Shown here one piece after another: positions 43,722 to 52,712 of a DNA stretch of 64,000 nt. Every line of letters begins with the position of its first letter. The first letter of the stretch is position 1. The notes beneath the pieces were generated by a model that was not told the DNA's origin, searched no databases, and saw nothing but the letters and a program-made list of their open reading frames with translations. The stretch is from Rasiella rasia (GTDB lineage Bacteria > Bacteroidota > Bacteroidia > Flavobacteriales > Flavobacteriaceae): assembly GCF_011044175.1 (NCBI RefSeq), contig NZ_CP049057.1, forward strand, positions 1,503,501-1,567,500, given 5' to 3'. Made by a program: the position numbers and the translations under genes.

Positions 43722-44474
43722 ATGGCATTACAAGAAGAATTAAAAACACAGGGCGATTTTCTATTTAAAAACAGAAGTTATCTGCCTTTAATTATTTTAG
43801 GAATTGGACTATCGGTATACATCTACACCGAATATTATGAGATTGAAACACCTGAAACCTGGTTGTCCGAAAGTTTCGAGTATATCTGTCTTGGCGTAAG
43901 CTTGCTCGGTCTTGCAATCAGAATTTTTACCGTTGGGCATACACCTAAAAATACATCGGGAAGAAATACAAAAGGTGGACAATTGGCCGATGAGTTGAAT
44001 ACCACAGGGATCTATTCAGTAGTGAGGCATCCATTATATCTCGGAAACTTCTTTATGTGGCTCGGTGTTGCAATGCTTACTGAAAATGCTTGGTTTACAG
44101 TTGCTTTTATTTTCTTCTATGCTTTTTATTATGAGCGTATAATGTATGCCGAAGAAAATTTTCTACGGAATAAATTCGGGCAAACGTATTTAGATTGGGC
44201 AGAGAATGTTCCAGCATTTATTCCATCTCTCAAAAATTATACAAAACCGAAATACGCTTTTAGTATTAAAAAAGTACTCAAAAAGGAAAAGAATGGGCTT
44301 TGCGCAATATTTCTACTTTTTTGGATTTTCGATTTGGTGGGCGATTTGGTTGAAAAAGAACCTTTTGAATTTGAAACTGAGTTTTGGTTTTATGGTGCAA
44401 TTATCACAACCTTGATTTATCTGATTTTGAAAGTATTGAAAAAACGAAAATTGTTAGACGAAACAAACCGCTAA
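43722..44474 (+). CDS. Isoprenylcysteine carboxyl-methyltransferase-like membrane protein
   Basis: This 250-residue integral membrane protein has the ICMT-family core: TTGIYSVVRHPLYLGNFF, then EENFLRNKFGQTYLDWAENVP, the SAM-binding signature of the family. Bacterial members are thought to methylate lipids or other membrane molecules. It differs from usual members by a C-terminal extension with a further membrane segment (about 190-245). It is flanked by PAP2 and COG4705 genes with almost no gap, implying one operon. Confidence 0.82.
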   Translation: MALQEELKTQGDFLFKNRSYLPLIILGIGLSVYIYTEYYEIETPETWLSESFEYICLGVSLLGLAIRIFTVGHTPKNTSGRNTKGGQLADELNTTGIYSVVRHPLYLGNFFMWLGVAMLTENAWFTVAFIFFYAFYYERIMYAEENFLRNKFGQTYLDWAENVPAFIPSLKNYTKPKYAFSIKKVLKKEKNGLCAIFLLFWIFDLVGDLVEKEPFEFETEFWFYGAIITTLIYLILKVLKKRKLLDETNR

Positions 44475-44475
44475 A

Positions 44476-45231
44476 ATGAAAAAGGCAAAAGTTATCTCAG
44501 AGGGTTTAAACAAAGTCGCAAAGATTACATTGCTCTTTTGGATAATGAAAATTATCGCAACTACATTGGGCGAAACATTGGGCGACCTTTTGGCACATAC
44601 GCTACAATTAGGATATGCGATTGGTCTTGCCATTACCGCTGTATTTTTTCTGTTGGTGTTAGCAATACAATTAATGGCTAAAAAGTACATTCCATTGTTA
44701 TTTTGGTTGGTCATTGTCGGCACCACAACCGTAGGTACTGAAATATCGGATTTTATGGATAGGACATTGCATTTAGGCTACCTCGCAGGATCATTGATTT
44801 TGATAACACTATTGATAAACACCCTTTGGATATGGAAAAGCACCATTGGAAAAATTGAAGTGTATCCCATTTTCAATAAAAAAGTGGAACTGTTTTATTG
44901 GATTGCAATTTTATTCTCTAACAGCTTGGGCACAGCCTTTGGCGATTTTTTAAGTGATAATGTAGGCTTGAGTTATTTGCAAGGTGCATTGGTAACCGCA
45001 GGTGTTATTGTAATTGTTGTTTTGTTGCATTACACCACCAAAATAAGCCATATCATTTTGTTTTGGATTGCGTTTATTTTCACGAGGCCATTCGGCGCAA
45101 CATTTGGCGATTTGCTTACAAAGACGACGGCTGAAGGCGGTATGGACTTGGGAACAATTCCCGCAACGGCAGTGAGTGTTGCACTATTGGGCATATTGAT
45201 TTTTTACAGTCATAAAAAGAAGTTGGTATAG
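44476..45231 (+). CDS. COG4705-like membrane protein with four internal repeats
   Basis: This 251-residue polytopic membrane protein consists of four units, each with an acidic-glycine motif between two hydrophobic helices: TLGETLGDLLAHTLQLGYAI, TVGTEISDFMDRTLHLGYLA, SLGTAFGDFLSDNVGLSYLQ and PFGATFGDLLTKTTAEGGMD. This is the COG4705 pattern of uncharacterised membrane proteins. The aligned acidic residues suggest a metal or proton path, which is inference. It starts one base after the ICMT-like gene and ends one base before the HD gene. Confidence 0.8.
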   Translation: MKKAKVISEGLNKVAKITLLFWIMKIIATTLGETLGDLLAHTLQLGYAIGLAITAVFFLLVLAIQLMAKKYIPLLFWLVIVGTTTVGTEISDFMDRTLHLGYLAGSLILITLLINTLWIWKSTIGKIEVYPIFNKKVELFYWIAILFSNSLGTAFGDFLSDNVGLSYLQGALVTAGVIVIVVLLHYTTKISHIILFWIAFIFTRPFGATFGDLLTKTTAEGGMDLGTIPATAVSVALLGILIFYSHKKKLV

Positions 45232-45232
45232 A

Positions 45233-45820
45233 ATGAACACTGAATTAATTATTAAGACAGAAAAACACTGCAAAAAACTTTTAAAAAGCGGAAGGTGTCG
45301 CTCTTTACAATTCCATAACTATCGGCATACAGCAGAAGTCGCTCATAATGCAAATTTCCTTGCACAAAAATCGAACCTGACAGACGTGGAAAGAGAAATG
45401 GTAGTGATAGCCGCTTATTTTCACGATGTCGGCAACATCGAAATAACAATAGGTCACGAAAAGTTAAGTTGTACAATTGCAAGAGAATTTTTGCAAAAAC
45501 AGAATTTTCCAAAAGAGAAAATCAAGATAGTGGAAAATACTATCCTTTCAACGGAAATGGGAAGAGAGCCAACAAATCTATTAGAAAAAATATTGAACGA
45601 CGCAGATTTAAGCCATTTAGGAATGACCACTTTTTCAGAGAGAAATCGATTGCTGCGTAAAGAATGGGAAACTTTTCTGGATATGACATTCACAGATGAT
45701 GAATGGATAAAATTGAATGTAAAATTTTTGAATGAACACCATTTTTATACAGAAGCAGCAAAAACTGCATTTGAAAATCAAAAAAAACAGAATCTAATTT
45801 TATTACAAGAAGCCCTCTAA
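45233..45820 (+). CDS. HD-domain phosphohydrolase
   Basis: This 195-residue cytosolic protein carries an HD domain: NYRHTAEVAHNANFLA, AAYFHDVGNIEITIGHEKLS and NDADLSHLGM supply the metal-binding His, His-Asp and Asp. It probably hydrolyses a phosphate ester or nucleotide; similar short HD proteins are of unknown substrate. Last gene of the membrane-cargo block. The 123 bases after it hold no gene. Confidence 0.82.
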   Translation: MNTELIIKTEKHCKKLLKSGRCRSLQFHNYRHTAEVAHNANFLAQKSNLTDVEREMVVIAAYFHDVGNIEITIGHEKLSCTIAREFLQKQNFPKEKIKIVENTILSTEMGREPTNLLEKILNDADLSHLGMTTFSERNRLLRKEWETFLDMTFTDDEWIKLNVKFLNEHHFYTEAAKTAFENQKKQNLILLQEAL

Positions 45821-45943
45821 ACCTTAATTGTTTATCTGCCCTTTTTCAACATACCTTTGACTGCGGACCTTAATTCCACAAACAATATTTTGAATATATC
45901 TGTCATTGAAATGAAAACTTCTTTGAACAACTGTTTCATAACT

Positions 45944-46579
45944 TCATTTTTTAAATTGTAAAACAATAAGAATTGATAACGCCATCGCAAGTATATTATC
46001 TTTCTCTCTTATATGTAGTCCTTCATCTTTATTACTCAAAAACCCCAATTCCAAAAGTATAGAGGGACAATTATCAATAGTTTCCCGAAGCACTTGGAAT
46101 TTGGCAAACTTTACACCTCTACTTTCATATCCCAATTCTTTATTGAGTGCAGCTTGCATTTGAAAAGCAAGCCAAGCAGCATCATCAGAATATTTGGATG
46201 TTGCAACTGCCACATAAACTTCAATCCCTCGTGCATTTGGATTATCCGAATGATTACAATGCAGCGACACAAACAAATCTGCTTTCAATGATTTAGCCAA
46301 CTTCGTCCTATCCGATAAAGAAATGAGCGTATCGGTGTACCTGGTTAAGTAAATTTCCAAAGGTTTATCTAACTCATCATTCAACTTCAAAATGGCATTT
46401 GCAATATTAAGTACCACATCCTTTTCTTGGATGCCATTTATCCCTATCGCACCAGAATCTTTTCCACCGTGGCCAACATCAATTATTATTCTTTTTTGAG
46501 CATCTGGTTCTTGTCCGAAAATGAGGCACATTTTCAAAAGTAAAATCACAAAACTGACGTTTTTGAGCACTTTTTTCAT
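45944..46579 (-). CDS. N-acetylmuramoyl-L-alanine amidase (Amidase_3)
   Basis: This 211-residue enzyme starts at an ATG at 46579, which leads directly into a signal peptide (KKVLKNVSFVILLLKMCLIFG); a GTG ten codons upstream is less likely. Zinc ligands are visible: DVGHGGKDSGA (His), Glu in GIQEKDVVL, His in VSLHCNHSD, and the catalytic Glu in LLELGFLSN. It cuts peptide stems from peptidoglycan. It is transcribed divergently from traE, and a cell-wall hydrolase next to a transfer operon fits a role in opening the wall for the conjugation channel. Confidence 0.9.
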   Translation of the reverse strand: MKKVLKNVSFVILLLKMCLIFGQEPDAQKRIIIDVGHGGKDSGAIGINGIQEKDVVLNIANAILKLNDELDKPLEIYLTRYTDTLISLSDRTKLAKSLKADLFVSLHCNHSDNPNARGIEVYVAVATSKYSDDAAWLAFQMQAALNKELGYESRGVKFAKFQVLRETIDNCPSILLELGFLSNKDEGLHIREKDNILAMALSILIVLQFKK

Positions 46580-46768
46580 TTTCAATTTTCGGGTTATCAA
46601 CAACTTCACTTCAAAATTTCATAGAATTTGATGCCAAATAATAGCAACGGAATTCAAACAAAACCAAATATTATTTTATTCACAAATATTTGATTTTCAG
46701 TTATTTATATTCAAATATATGTAAATTTCCCATAACGAAAACAACACAAAAATTTAAACTGTTACGTT

Positions 46769-47056
46769 ATGAAAAAATCACTCTATTTAGCATCCTTTTT
46801 TTCGCTCTTATCCACTTCGCTATTTGCTCAAATTGGTGGCATTGAAGATTCCGTTAACGATGTGGGCGATACTATAAGAACTGTATTTCCCATTTTACTC
46901 GGTGTCATTTTCCTTGTTGGTTTCCTCTTTAATGCAGGACATTTCTTTGGCGAAAATGCAGACCTAAAAAAAGGGATTACCCGAGTTCTCGTCTTTGTTT
47001 TGATTGCCGGTGCAGTAGTCGGCATCTTCACTTACCTCATAGGAATAGTTGTGTAA
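46769..47056 (+). CDS. traE: Conjugation protein TraE (DUF4134, pilin-like)
   Basis: First gene of the transfer operon. The 95-residue product has a signal peptide (KKSLYLASFFSLLSTSLFA) and two hydrophobic segments (TVFPILLGVIFLVGFLFNAG and VLVFVLIAGAVVGIFTYLIG), the DUF4134 pattern of CTnDOT TraE, which is viewed as a VirB2-like pilin subunit in the inner membrane. It abuts traF directly. The 159-base gap before it, shared with the divergent amidase gene, must hold the operon promoter but shows no strong consensus match. Confidence 0.85.
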   Translation: MKKSLYLASFFSLLSTSLFAQIGGIEDSVNDVGDTIRTVFPILLGVIFLVGFLFNAGHFFGENADLKKGITRVLVFVLIAGAVVGIFTYLIGIVV

Positions 47057-47341
47057 ATGAAACGGTTTGAGGTCTATAAAAACATCAGGAAACGGGCGGT
47101 TATTTTTGGGCTGCCCATTTCTCTGTTTGCCTTACTGATGGTTTCCATTTTGGCTTCGTTGCTCATCATCATATTCTCTTTCAGCTTTGGGATAATTATA
47201 GGCGTACTGGTTTTTAACGCTGCGCTCTATGTGGCATTGACAAGAATAACCTACAACCCTCAGCTATTTCAAACTTCCAATGCATTCCCTAAAATAATCA
47301 GCAACAAAAGAAATTCAGGTTTTAATTATGAACAAGATTAA
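47057..47341 (+). CDS. traF: Conjugation protein TraF (DUF4133, VirB3-like)
   Basis: This 94-residue inner-membrane protein starts at the base after the traE stop codon. It has a basic N-terminus (KRFEVYKNIRKRA) and one or two hydrophobic helices (ISLFALLMVSILASLLIIIFSF), the VirB3-like size and layout of TraF in Bacteroidetes type IV secretion. The last 14 bases overlap traG, as is normal in this operon. It should sit next to the VirB4-like ATPase TraG. Confidence 0.83.
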   Translation: MKRFEVYKNIRKRAVIFGLPISLFALLMVSILASLLIIIFSFSFGIIIGVLVFNAALYVALTRITYNPQLFQTSNAFPKIISNKRNSGFNYEQD

Positions 47342-49730
47342 CCTTTCTAAATATCAACCCATTGCAGATATTCAGGACAATATCGTGTTTGCCAATAATG
47401 GCAATGTCGTTCTGTGCTATGAAGGGAATCTACCTGAAATTTATTCGTTGTCCGAAAAGGATTTTGAGGATATGCACGGTGCCTGGTTTCAGGCTCTGAA
47501 ATCTCTGCCTGTTGGGACTGTGGTTCACAAACAGGATATCTATTTGAAGAAATCCTATTCTTCGGAACAACTTCCAAATACAACCTTTCTGGAAAAAGTA
47601 ACGCACGAGCATTTTAAAGGTCGTGGCCACATAGAACATAAATGCTATTTGTTCTTCATCCTGACCAAAAACAAAGCACTTAATAATTCAAAATATTTCA
47701 ATCCGTTCCGGAAGGTTTCCAAGGGAATTGTGCAAGAACTCAATGACAACGTTAAGAGCTTTGTCAATTCAGTAAGTGATTCTGTTTCCTTCATCAACAA
47801 CAGTCGAAAAATGGAATTTATTTCGCTTAAAGCGAAAGAGATTCAGCAACTCACGAATGGCTATTTCAATGGTTTCAACGAAGGCTTTGATACCGACATC
47901 ATCTTAGATAAAAAAAGCGTCAATATAGGCGAAAACCATTTTGATGCCCTGGCCATCAATAGCGAACTGTGCTTTGGCGAAAGTGTACAGAGTAGCAAGA
48001 CCAATGAGAAATTCACATCTGACGATTTTGTGTTTCATCAAGGGTTTATTGATGGCTTAGGGCTTACGCTTAACGAGAACCATATTGTCAACCAAATACT
48101 ATATCTCGATGACAAACAGAAGTGGCGTAAGCTTCTGGATAAGAAAATTGAAGAACTGAATAAAAGTTCCAATTTCGGGTCGCAGAACAAAGTGGTACTG
48201 GGTAAAATTCAGCACATCCTGGACCAAATTAATGCCGATGATAATGCCAGAATCATTCGTGGTCATCTCAATATTGTGTATTGGTCTAAAGATGCCAATG
48301 CGCTCGATAAGATTACCTCAAAAATCAAAACCGAGTTCAAGGAACTGGATATCATCCCCTACTATCCAAGAGGCGAAGAACGAAAAAACTATATCCTAAA
48401 TAGTTACTGCTGTTTTTCATCCAATTTCTCGAATAACGATTTATATGTTACCGATTTAAAGCACGCCCTGTGCCTGTTCATAAATAACACGAACTACAAG
48501 TCCGATGCTACTGGCATCATCTTCAACGACCGTGAGCATAACATTCCCGTGCTGAAGGATGTTTGGGACGAGCGCAAGAAGCGCATCAAAGCTCGGAACT
48601 TCGCCATCTTTGCACCAACAGGTGAAGGCAAATCCTTTTTGGCCAATAATATATTGCGCCAATACTTTGAAAGTGGCGTTCGTCTGGTCATTATCGATTT
48701 GGGTGGTTCTTACACTAAGTTTGCCAAACTCTACCCAGAAAAGTATACCGTATTGCGGTATGAAAGCGGAAAGAATCTTGGAATCAACCCATTCTACATA
48801 AGTAATACAAATGACCTGACACCCGAACGTTTGGAAGACTTATCAGTTTTCCTATTTGAGCTGTTCGCATCTGATTTGAAAGTGACAAAAGCGCAATCGG
48901 TGTCGGTCAAAAAGATACTGCGCCATTATTATGACAGCACTTCAGAAAACCACTCTTTGGATGGTTTTTACAGCTTTATAGAAAGGAATCAGAAAGAGCT
49001 TCTGAGCACCTTAAAAATCCATCCCGACTACTTCAATGTTACAAGCTTTTTACACGTAATGTCAGAATATGTCGGCGATGGTCTATACAGTTTTCTATTT
49101 GAAGTGAGTGAAGACCAGACCTATAAAATCGAGGACAAGCGATTGATTGTTTTTGAACTGGATGAAGTGAAGGACAATAAGGAAATCCTGTCCGTAATGC
49201 TGAAATTGATAAAGTCAGCAATCCAAAGAACGATTTGGAAGAACCGAGCTGAAAAAGGCATCATCCTTTTCGATGAATTTGCCAAGCAACTGAAGTTTGA
49301 TAACGTACTGGAAAGTGTCGAGTTCTACTATCAGGCCATCAGAAAACAGAACGGTGCGATTGGTATTATTCTACAATCCATCAATCAGCTGCCAAACAAT
49401 TCTACTTCTGCAAGCATCCTTGAAAACACACAGGTCATCTACAGCTTGAACAACGAAAAAGGCTATGACGAATTGGTCAAAAGGCTCAACCTATCCAGTC
49501 ACGACCTAAATCAGTTAAAATCCATCAAGAACAACCTTACCGGACGGCGCAAATACACCGAAATGTTTATCAAAATAGGTAGGGAAAGCAACATTTTCCG
49601 TCTTGAAGTTCCGAAAGAAGTGTATGCCGCCTACTTAACGGATGGCAAAGAAAACGAAGAAATAATGAAGTTCTACAACGAGCATCAGGATATGCAAAAA
49701 GCAATAATTCAATTCACATCTAAAACATAA
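47328..49730 (+). CDS. traG: Conjugation ATPase TraG (VirB4-like)
   Basis: This 800-residue ATPase powers assembly of the conjugation channel. Walker A is APTGEGKSFLANN (about 428), Walker B is GIILFDEFAKQL (about 645), and an N-terminal VirB4-type domain precedes them (FANNGNVVLCYEGNLPEIYSL). Length and order match the TraG/VirB4 protein of CTnDOT-like elements. The cysteine/lysine content and codon use look like the rest of the operon. The start is the ATG at 47328, overlapping traF. Confidence 0.93.
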   Translation: MNKINLSKYQPIADIQDNIVFANNGNVVLCYEGNLPEIYSLSEKDFEDMHGAWFQALKSLPVGTVVHKQDIYLKKSYSSEQLPNTTFLEKVTHEHFKGRGHIEHKCYLFFILTKNKALNNSKYFNPFRKVSKGIVQELNDNVKSFVNSVSDSVSFINNSRKMEFISLKAKEIQQLTNGYFNGFNEGFDTDIILDKKSVNIGENHFDALAINSELCFGESVQSSKTNEKFTSDDFVFHQGFIDGLGLTLNENHIVNQILYLDDKQKWRKLLDKKIEELNKSSNFGSQNKVVLGKIQHILDQINADDNARIIRGHLNIVYWSKDANALDKITSKIKTEFKELDIIPYYPRGEERKNYILNSYCCFSSNFSNNDLYVTDLKHALCLFINNTNYKSDATGIIFNDREHNIPVLKDVWDERKKRIKARNFAIFAPTGEGKSFLANNILRQYFESGVRLVIIDLGGSYTKFAKLYPEKYTVLRYESGKNLGINPFYISNTNDLTPERLEDLSVFLFELFASDLKVTKAQSVSVKKILRHYYDSTSENHSLDGFYSFIERNQKELLSTLKIHPDYFNVTSFLHVMSEYVGDGLYSFLFEVSEDQTYKIEDKRLIVFELDEVKDNKEILSVMLKLIKSAIQRTIWKNRAEKGIILFDEFAKQLKFDNVLESVEFYYQAIRKQNGAIGIILQSINQLPNNSTSASILENTQVIYSLNNEKGYDELVKRLNLSSHDLNQLKSIKNNLTGRRKYTEMFIKIGRESNIFRLEVPKEVYAAYLTDGKENEEIMKFYNEHQDMQKAIIQFTSKT

Positions 49731-49734
49731 AATT

Positions 49735-50322
49735 ATGAAGACAAAAATTAAAACATTGTCATTCGGGCTAATCTTAGTGGTTGCCCTTTTAATGCCGAAA
49801 GATGCTTCCGCTCAAGGAATGCCGGTTTATGACAACACCAACTTTATCAGCTTGGTAAAGCAACTTTTGGAATCGGGTAAACAGACGGCAGAAATGATCA
49901 AGTCCGTAAAGTTCTTGAAGGATGCCAAAGAAGCTATTGAAAAAGTATCGAGCGTTGTCCAACAGCTTAGGGCGGTTGAGGAAATCGCACAGAACAATCA
50001 GCGCCTTATCAATGTAATGCAGAATGACCTTCAGGATATTCTGAATTCGCCCTACATCAAACCCGAAGAAATTGATAGGGTTGTAGCCTCTTTTGAAACC
50101 ATTGTACAAAATTCATTGGACACGGTGGATTTTATAGACGAAGTCCTATCAAGTGATTATCTAAAAATGAGCGATGCCGAACGTGCCGAAATATTGAAAG
50201 CAAAAGAACTGGAATCTAAACAAATGGTTTCCAACATCACTACGAAGACAAAACGCTATCGTGATATTATTTCCTTCAGAAAAATGCAGGATAAAGTCAA
50301 TAACCGCGAAACAGAATATTAA
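49735..50322 (+). CDS. traI: Conjugation protein TraI (DUF4141)
   Basis: This 195-residue protein has a signal peptide (KIKTLSFGLILVVALLMPKDASA) and a long coiled-coil body (LKDAKEAIEKVSSVVQQLRAVE..) typical of DUF4141/TraI. It is exported and thought to be a VirB5-like channel component. It begins 4 bases after traG and ends 2 bases before traJ. No traH homologue lies between, so the usual traH position is skipped in this element. Confidence 0.82.
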   Translation: MKTKIKTLSFGLILVVALLMPKDASAQGMPVYDNTNFISLVKQLLESGKQTAEMIKSVKFLKDAKEAIEKVSSVVQQLRAVEEIAQNNQRLINVMQNDLQDILNSPYIKPEEIDRVVASFETIVQNSLDTVDFIDEVLSSDYLKMSDAERAEILKAKELESKQMVSNITTKTKRYRDIISFRKMQDKVNNRETEY

Positions 50323-50324
50323 CA

Positions 50325-51167
50325 ATGACAGCGACCATCATTTTAGGGATTGGGTTGGAATACATTGATACGGTTTTCCAGACCATACAGGCCAGCGACT
50401 TTTCGCAATATACTATTGCCGGAATGAAAACGCTCGCTGTCCTATTCTTTTTGGTAAACATCCTTAAAAAATACAACGAAGGTATTGCAGACAAGGACGG
50501 CTACACTTGGGGATTGAGTCCGGGCGAACTGGCCAAGAATTTTGCCATTGTCCTATTGGTCATATTTTCAACGCAGGTGTTAGGATTCTTTGATGGGATA
50601 TTGGTGGCCATCGAGGGACAATATAGGGGCACGGCACCTGCGTTACTTCCATTGCAAATGCAGGATATTCCATTAGAGGAAGATGTAAGCCTCTTTGATG
50701 CCGCAAGTTCCGCAATGACGCTTTTGTATGAGGCATTGGTAACACCACTATATGGTTTCAAAATATTGGCTTTTATCCTAAGTACCATCCTCTGGATATT
50801 GGATTTGTTCATCTATCCGTTATTCTTGGCAGAGCGTTTTTTCCTTTTGGGGATAATGCAAGCGTTCTTCCCGTTGGTCATTAGTTTAGCGGTTTTTGAA
50901 AAGTTCCGTTCGCTCGCCTATACTTTCTTTAAACTCTATGCTGCCGTTTATATGCTCGTGCCGGCATTTTTCTTGGTCAATGTGTTTATCAATGCTATTT
51001 ATACTGAAATCAACACCAATTTCTGGGTCAACCTGTTTGGAACAGATACAGGTCAAGGCTTTTTTGCACCTGTCGTTCAATTGGGCTCTGTTGGCTTTAT
51101 CGTCTTCCTGAAATTCAAATTGTACAGACGTGCCACATCCTTTACGCTCAGACTCTTTACCAACTAA
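50325..51167 (+). CDS. traJ: Conjugation protein TraJ (VirB6-like)
   Basis: This 280-residue inner-membrane protein has several hydrophobic helices (for example FAIVLLVIFSTQVLGFFDGI and FFLLGIMQAFFPLVISLAVF) and ends with the KLYRRATSFTLRLFTN basic tail, the TraJ pattern. TraJ proteins are VirB6-like inner-membrane channel parts. It lies in tight order with traI and traK. It uses an ATG at 50325; the preceding gap is 2 bases. Confidence 0.85.
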   Translation: MTATIILGIGLEYIDTVFQTIQASDFSQYTIAGMKTLAVLFFLVNILKKYNEGIADKDGYTWGLSPGELAKNFAIVLLVIFSTQVLGFFDGILVAIEGQYRGTAPALLPLQMQDIPLEEDVSLFDAASSAMTLLYEALVTPLYGFKILAFILSTILWILDLFIYPLFLAERFFLLGIMQAFFPLVISLAVFEKFRSLAYTFFKLYAAVYMLVPAFFLVNVFINAIYTEINTNFWVNLFGTDTGQGFFAPVVQLGSVGFIVFLKFKLYRRATSFTLRLFTN

Positions 51168-51178
51168 TTCAATTCAAA

Positions 51179-51793
51179 ATGAAAACACCCTACAAAAATA
51201 TCTATAACGTCCTAAAATTAAATCGGTTTATCGTTTTGGCAGTCGTCGTCTGTGCGTTGCTGTCCAGCACCTTTTCAGTTTGGATGGTATTCAACAACAA
51301 TCAAAAGGCGCTCAATAGTGCTTTTGCGATAAATACCGATGGTAGTATTATTCCGCTGAAGCTCGTTACCCAAAAAGAGAATTTCAGGGTGGAAGCTTTG
51401 GCACATCTGGAATTGTTCCACAACTACTTCTACAACATCGATGCGAGCAATTATGAACGGAATTTGGAAAAGGCGCTTTGGTTGGGCAATAGTTCTGTGG
51501 ATAATCTGTACCGTCAGAAAAAAGCGGATGGCGTTTATAACAGATTGCTTCAATATTCATTGGTGCAAAAGGTATTGAGTATTGATTCAAAAATTTCAGA
51601 AAGCAACGGTACGTACAGTTTCACTACCAAGACCATTTTTGAAATAAATAGAGGTTCTATCATCGACACCTACGAATTGGTTTCCACCGGAAACCTAATT
51701 ATGGTGGACCGAAACTTTCCCAACAATCCGCACGGATTGTTGATTACAAACTATTTCGAGAACACTTTAAAAAAACTGAATGATGAAAGTTGA
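51179..51793 (+). CDS. traK: Conjugation protein TraK (VirB8-like)
   Basis: This 204-residue protein has a single N-terminal membrane anchor (FIVLAVVVCALLSSTFSVWMVF, residues 18-40) followed by a periplasmic domain of the TraK family, viewed as VirB8-like. A conserved ALWLGNSSVDNLYRQK stretch and a C-terminal NPHGLLITNYFEN are typical. It overlaps traM by 14 bases, so the two are translationally coupled. Confidence 0.85.
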   Translation: MKTPYKNIYNVLKLNRFIVLAVVVCALLSSTFSVWMVFNNNQKALNSAFAINTDGSIIPLKLVTQKENFRVEALAHLELFHNYFYNIDASNYERNLEKALWLGNSSVDNLYRQKKADGVYNRLLQYSLVQKVLSIDSKISESNGTYSFTTKTIFEINRGSIIDTYELVSTGNLIMVDRNFPNNPHGLLITNYFENTLKKLNDES

Positions 51794-52712
51794 GAAAAAT
51801 AAAATAGTATTTGCAGCGGTATTGGCCGTGATTTTCATATTCCTCATTTCCTATTCCGTAATGGTAATGGGTGATGATGACAGCGAGAACGAAAGCCTAC
51901 AACAGACTTTAGTCCCTGATTTGGAAGAAAACCAGAAGGAATACGAGTCCAAGCTCGATGCAATTAACGACCTCAAAGAAGTGCGTGAAACCAACGCGCC
52001 CAGTATCTATGATGAAAAGCTAATTGATTCCCTGGGCTTTTACGACCCAGATTTACCGGAACGTGAAAAAGAACGCATTGTTGACAGTATCTATGATGCT
52101 GGCAAGATTAAGTATTCCGAAAAGCGGTATCAAAATTTGAGGCAAAGGCGAGCTGTTCAAAAAACAGTACCAAATGTGGATTCAGCCGAAGTTAAAAGAG
52201 AACAAAAAATTGAAGCTAAGGAACTTGGTTTGGAACATCAACTGTTCTTTGCTGCCGATCCTAAGCCCAATGAAGTTTCAATTATCGGCAATACAGACGA
52301 AACGATTTATGTAGTCGTGGATGGCGACCAAATTGTTCAGGCAAATACCCGATTACGGATGCGCCTTACCAAAGCTGCTACAATAAATGGCAAACTGATG
52401 CCAAAGAACACACCGATTTTTGGGTTTATCAGCTTTCAGCCCAATCGTGCATTGATTGAGATTGAAAACATAAAGCACCATCCCACTAAACTCAAAGCAT
52501 TCGATTTACAAGACGGTAGCGAGGGCATCTATGTTGAGAACAACTTTAGGGAAGAAGCTACGAGAGAGGTGCTCGATGATGTTATTGGTGATATAAATAT
52601 CCCGAGTGTCCCACAAGTTGGCGGACTTACACAAGTATTCAGGCGCTCTAACCGAAGGGTAAAAGTAACCGTACTGAACAATTACAGATTAATTCTAAAA
52701 CCCAAGTTATGA
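51780..52712 (+). CDS. traM: Conjugation protein TraM (VirB10-like)
   Basis: This 310-residue protein starts with a membrane helix (IVFAAVLAVIFIFLISYSVMV), then a long acidic, flexible region that spans the periplasm (about 35-165), and a C-terminal beta-rich domain (about 170-310; LRMRLTKAATINGKLMPKNT). This is the TraM layout, thought to bridge both membranes like VirB10. The gene overlaps traK at its start and traN at its end (4 bases). Confidence 0.85.
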   Translation: MMKVEKNKIVFAAVLAVIFIFLISYSVMVMGDDDSENESLQQTLVPDLEENQKEYESKLDAINDLKEVRETNAPSIYDEKLIDSLGFYDPDLPEREKERIVDSIYDAGKIKYSEKRYQNLRQRRAVQKTVPNVDSAEVKREQKIEAKELGLEHQLFFAADPKPNEVSIIGNTDETIYVVVDGDQIVQANTRLRMRLTKAATINGKLMPKNTPIFGFISFQPNRALIEIENIKHHPTKLKAFDLQDGSEGIYVENNFREEATREVLDDVIGDINIPSVPQVGGLTQVFRRSNRRVKVTVLNNYRLILKPKL

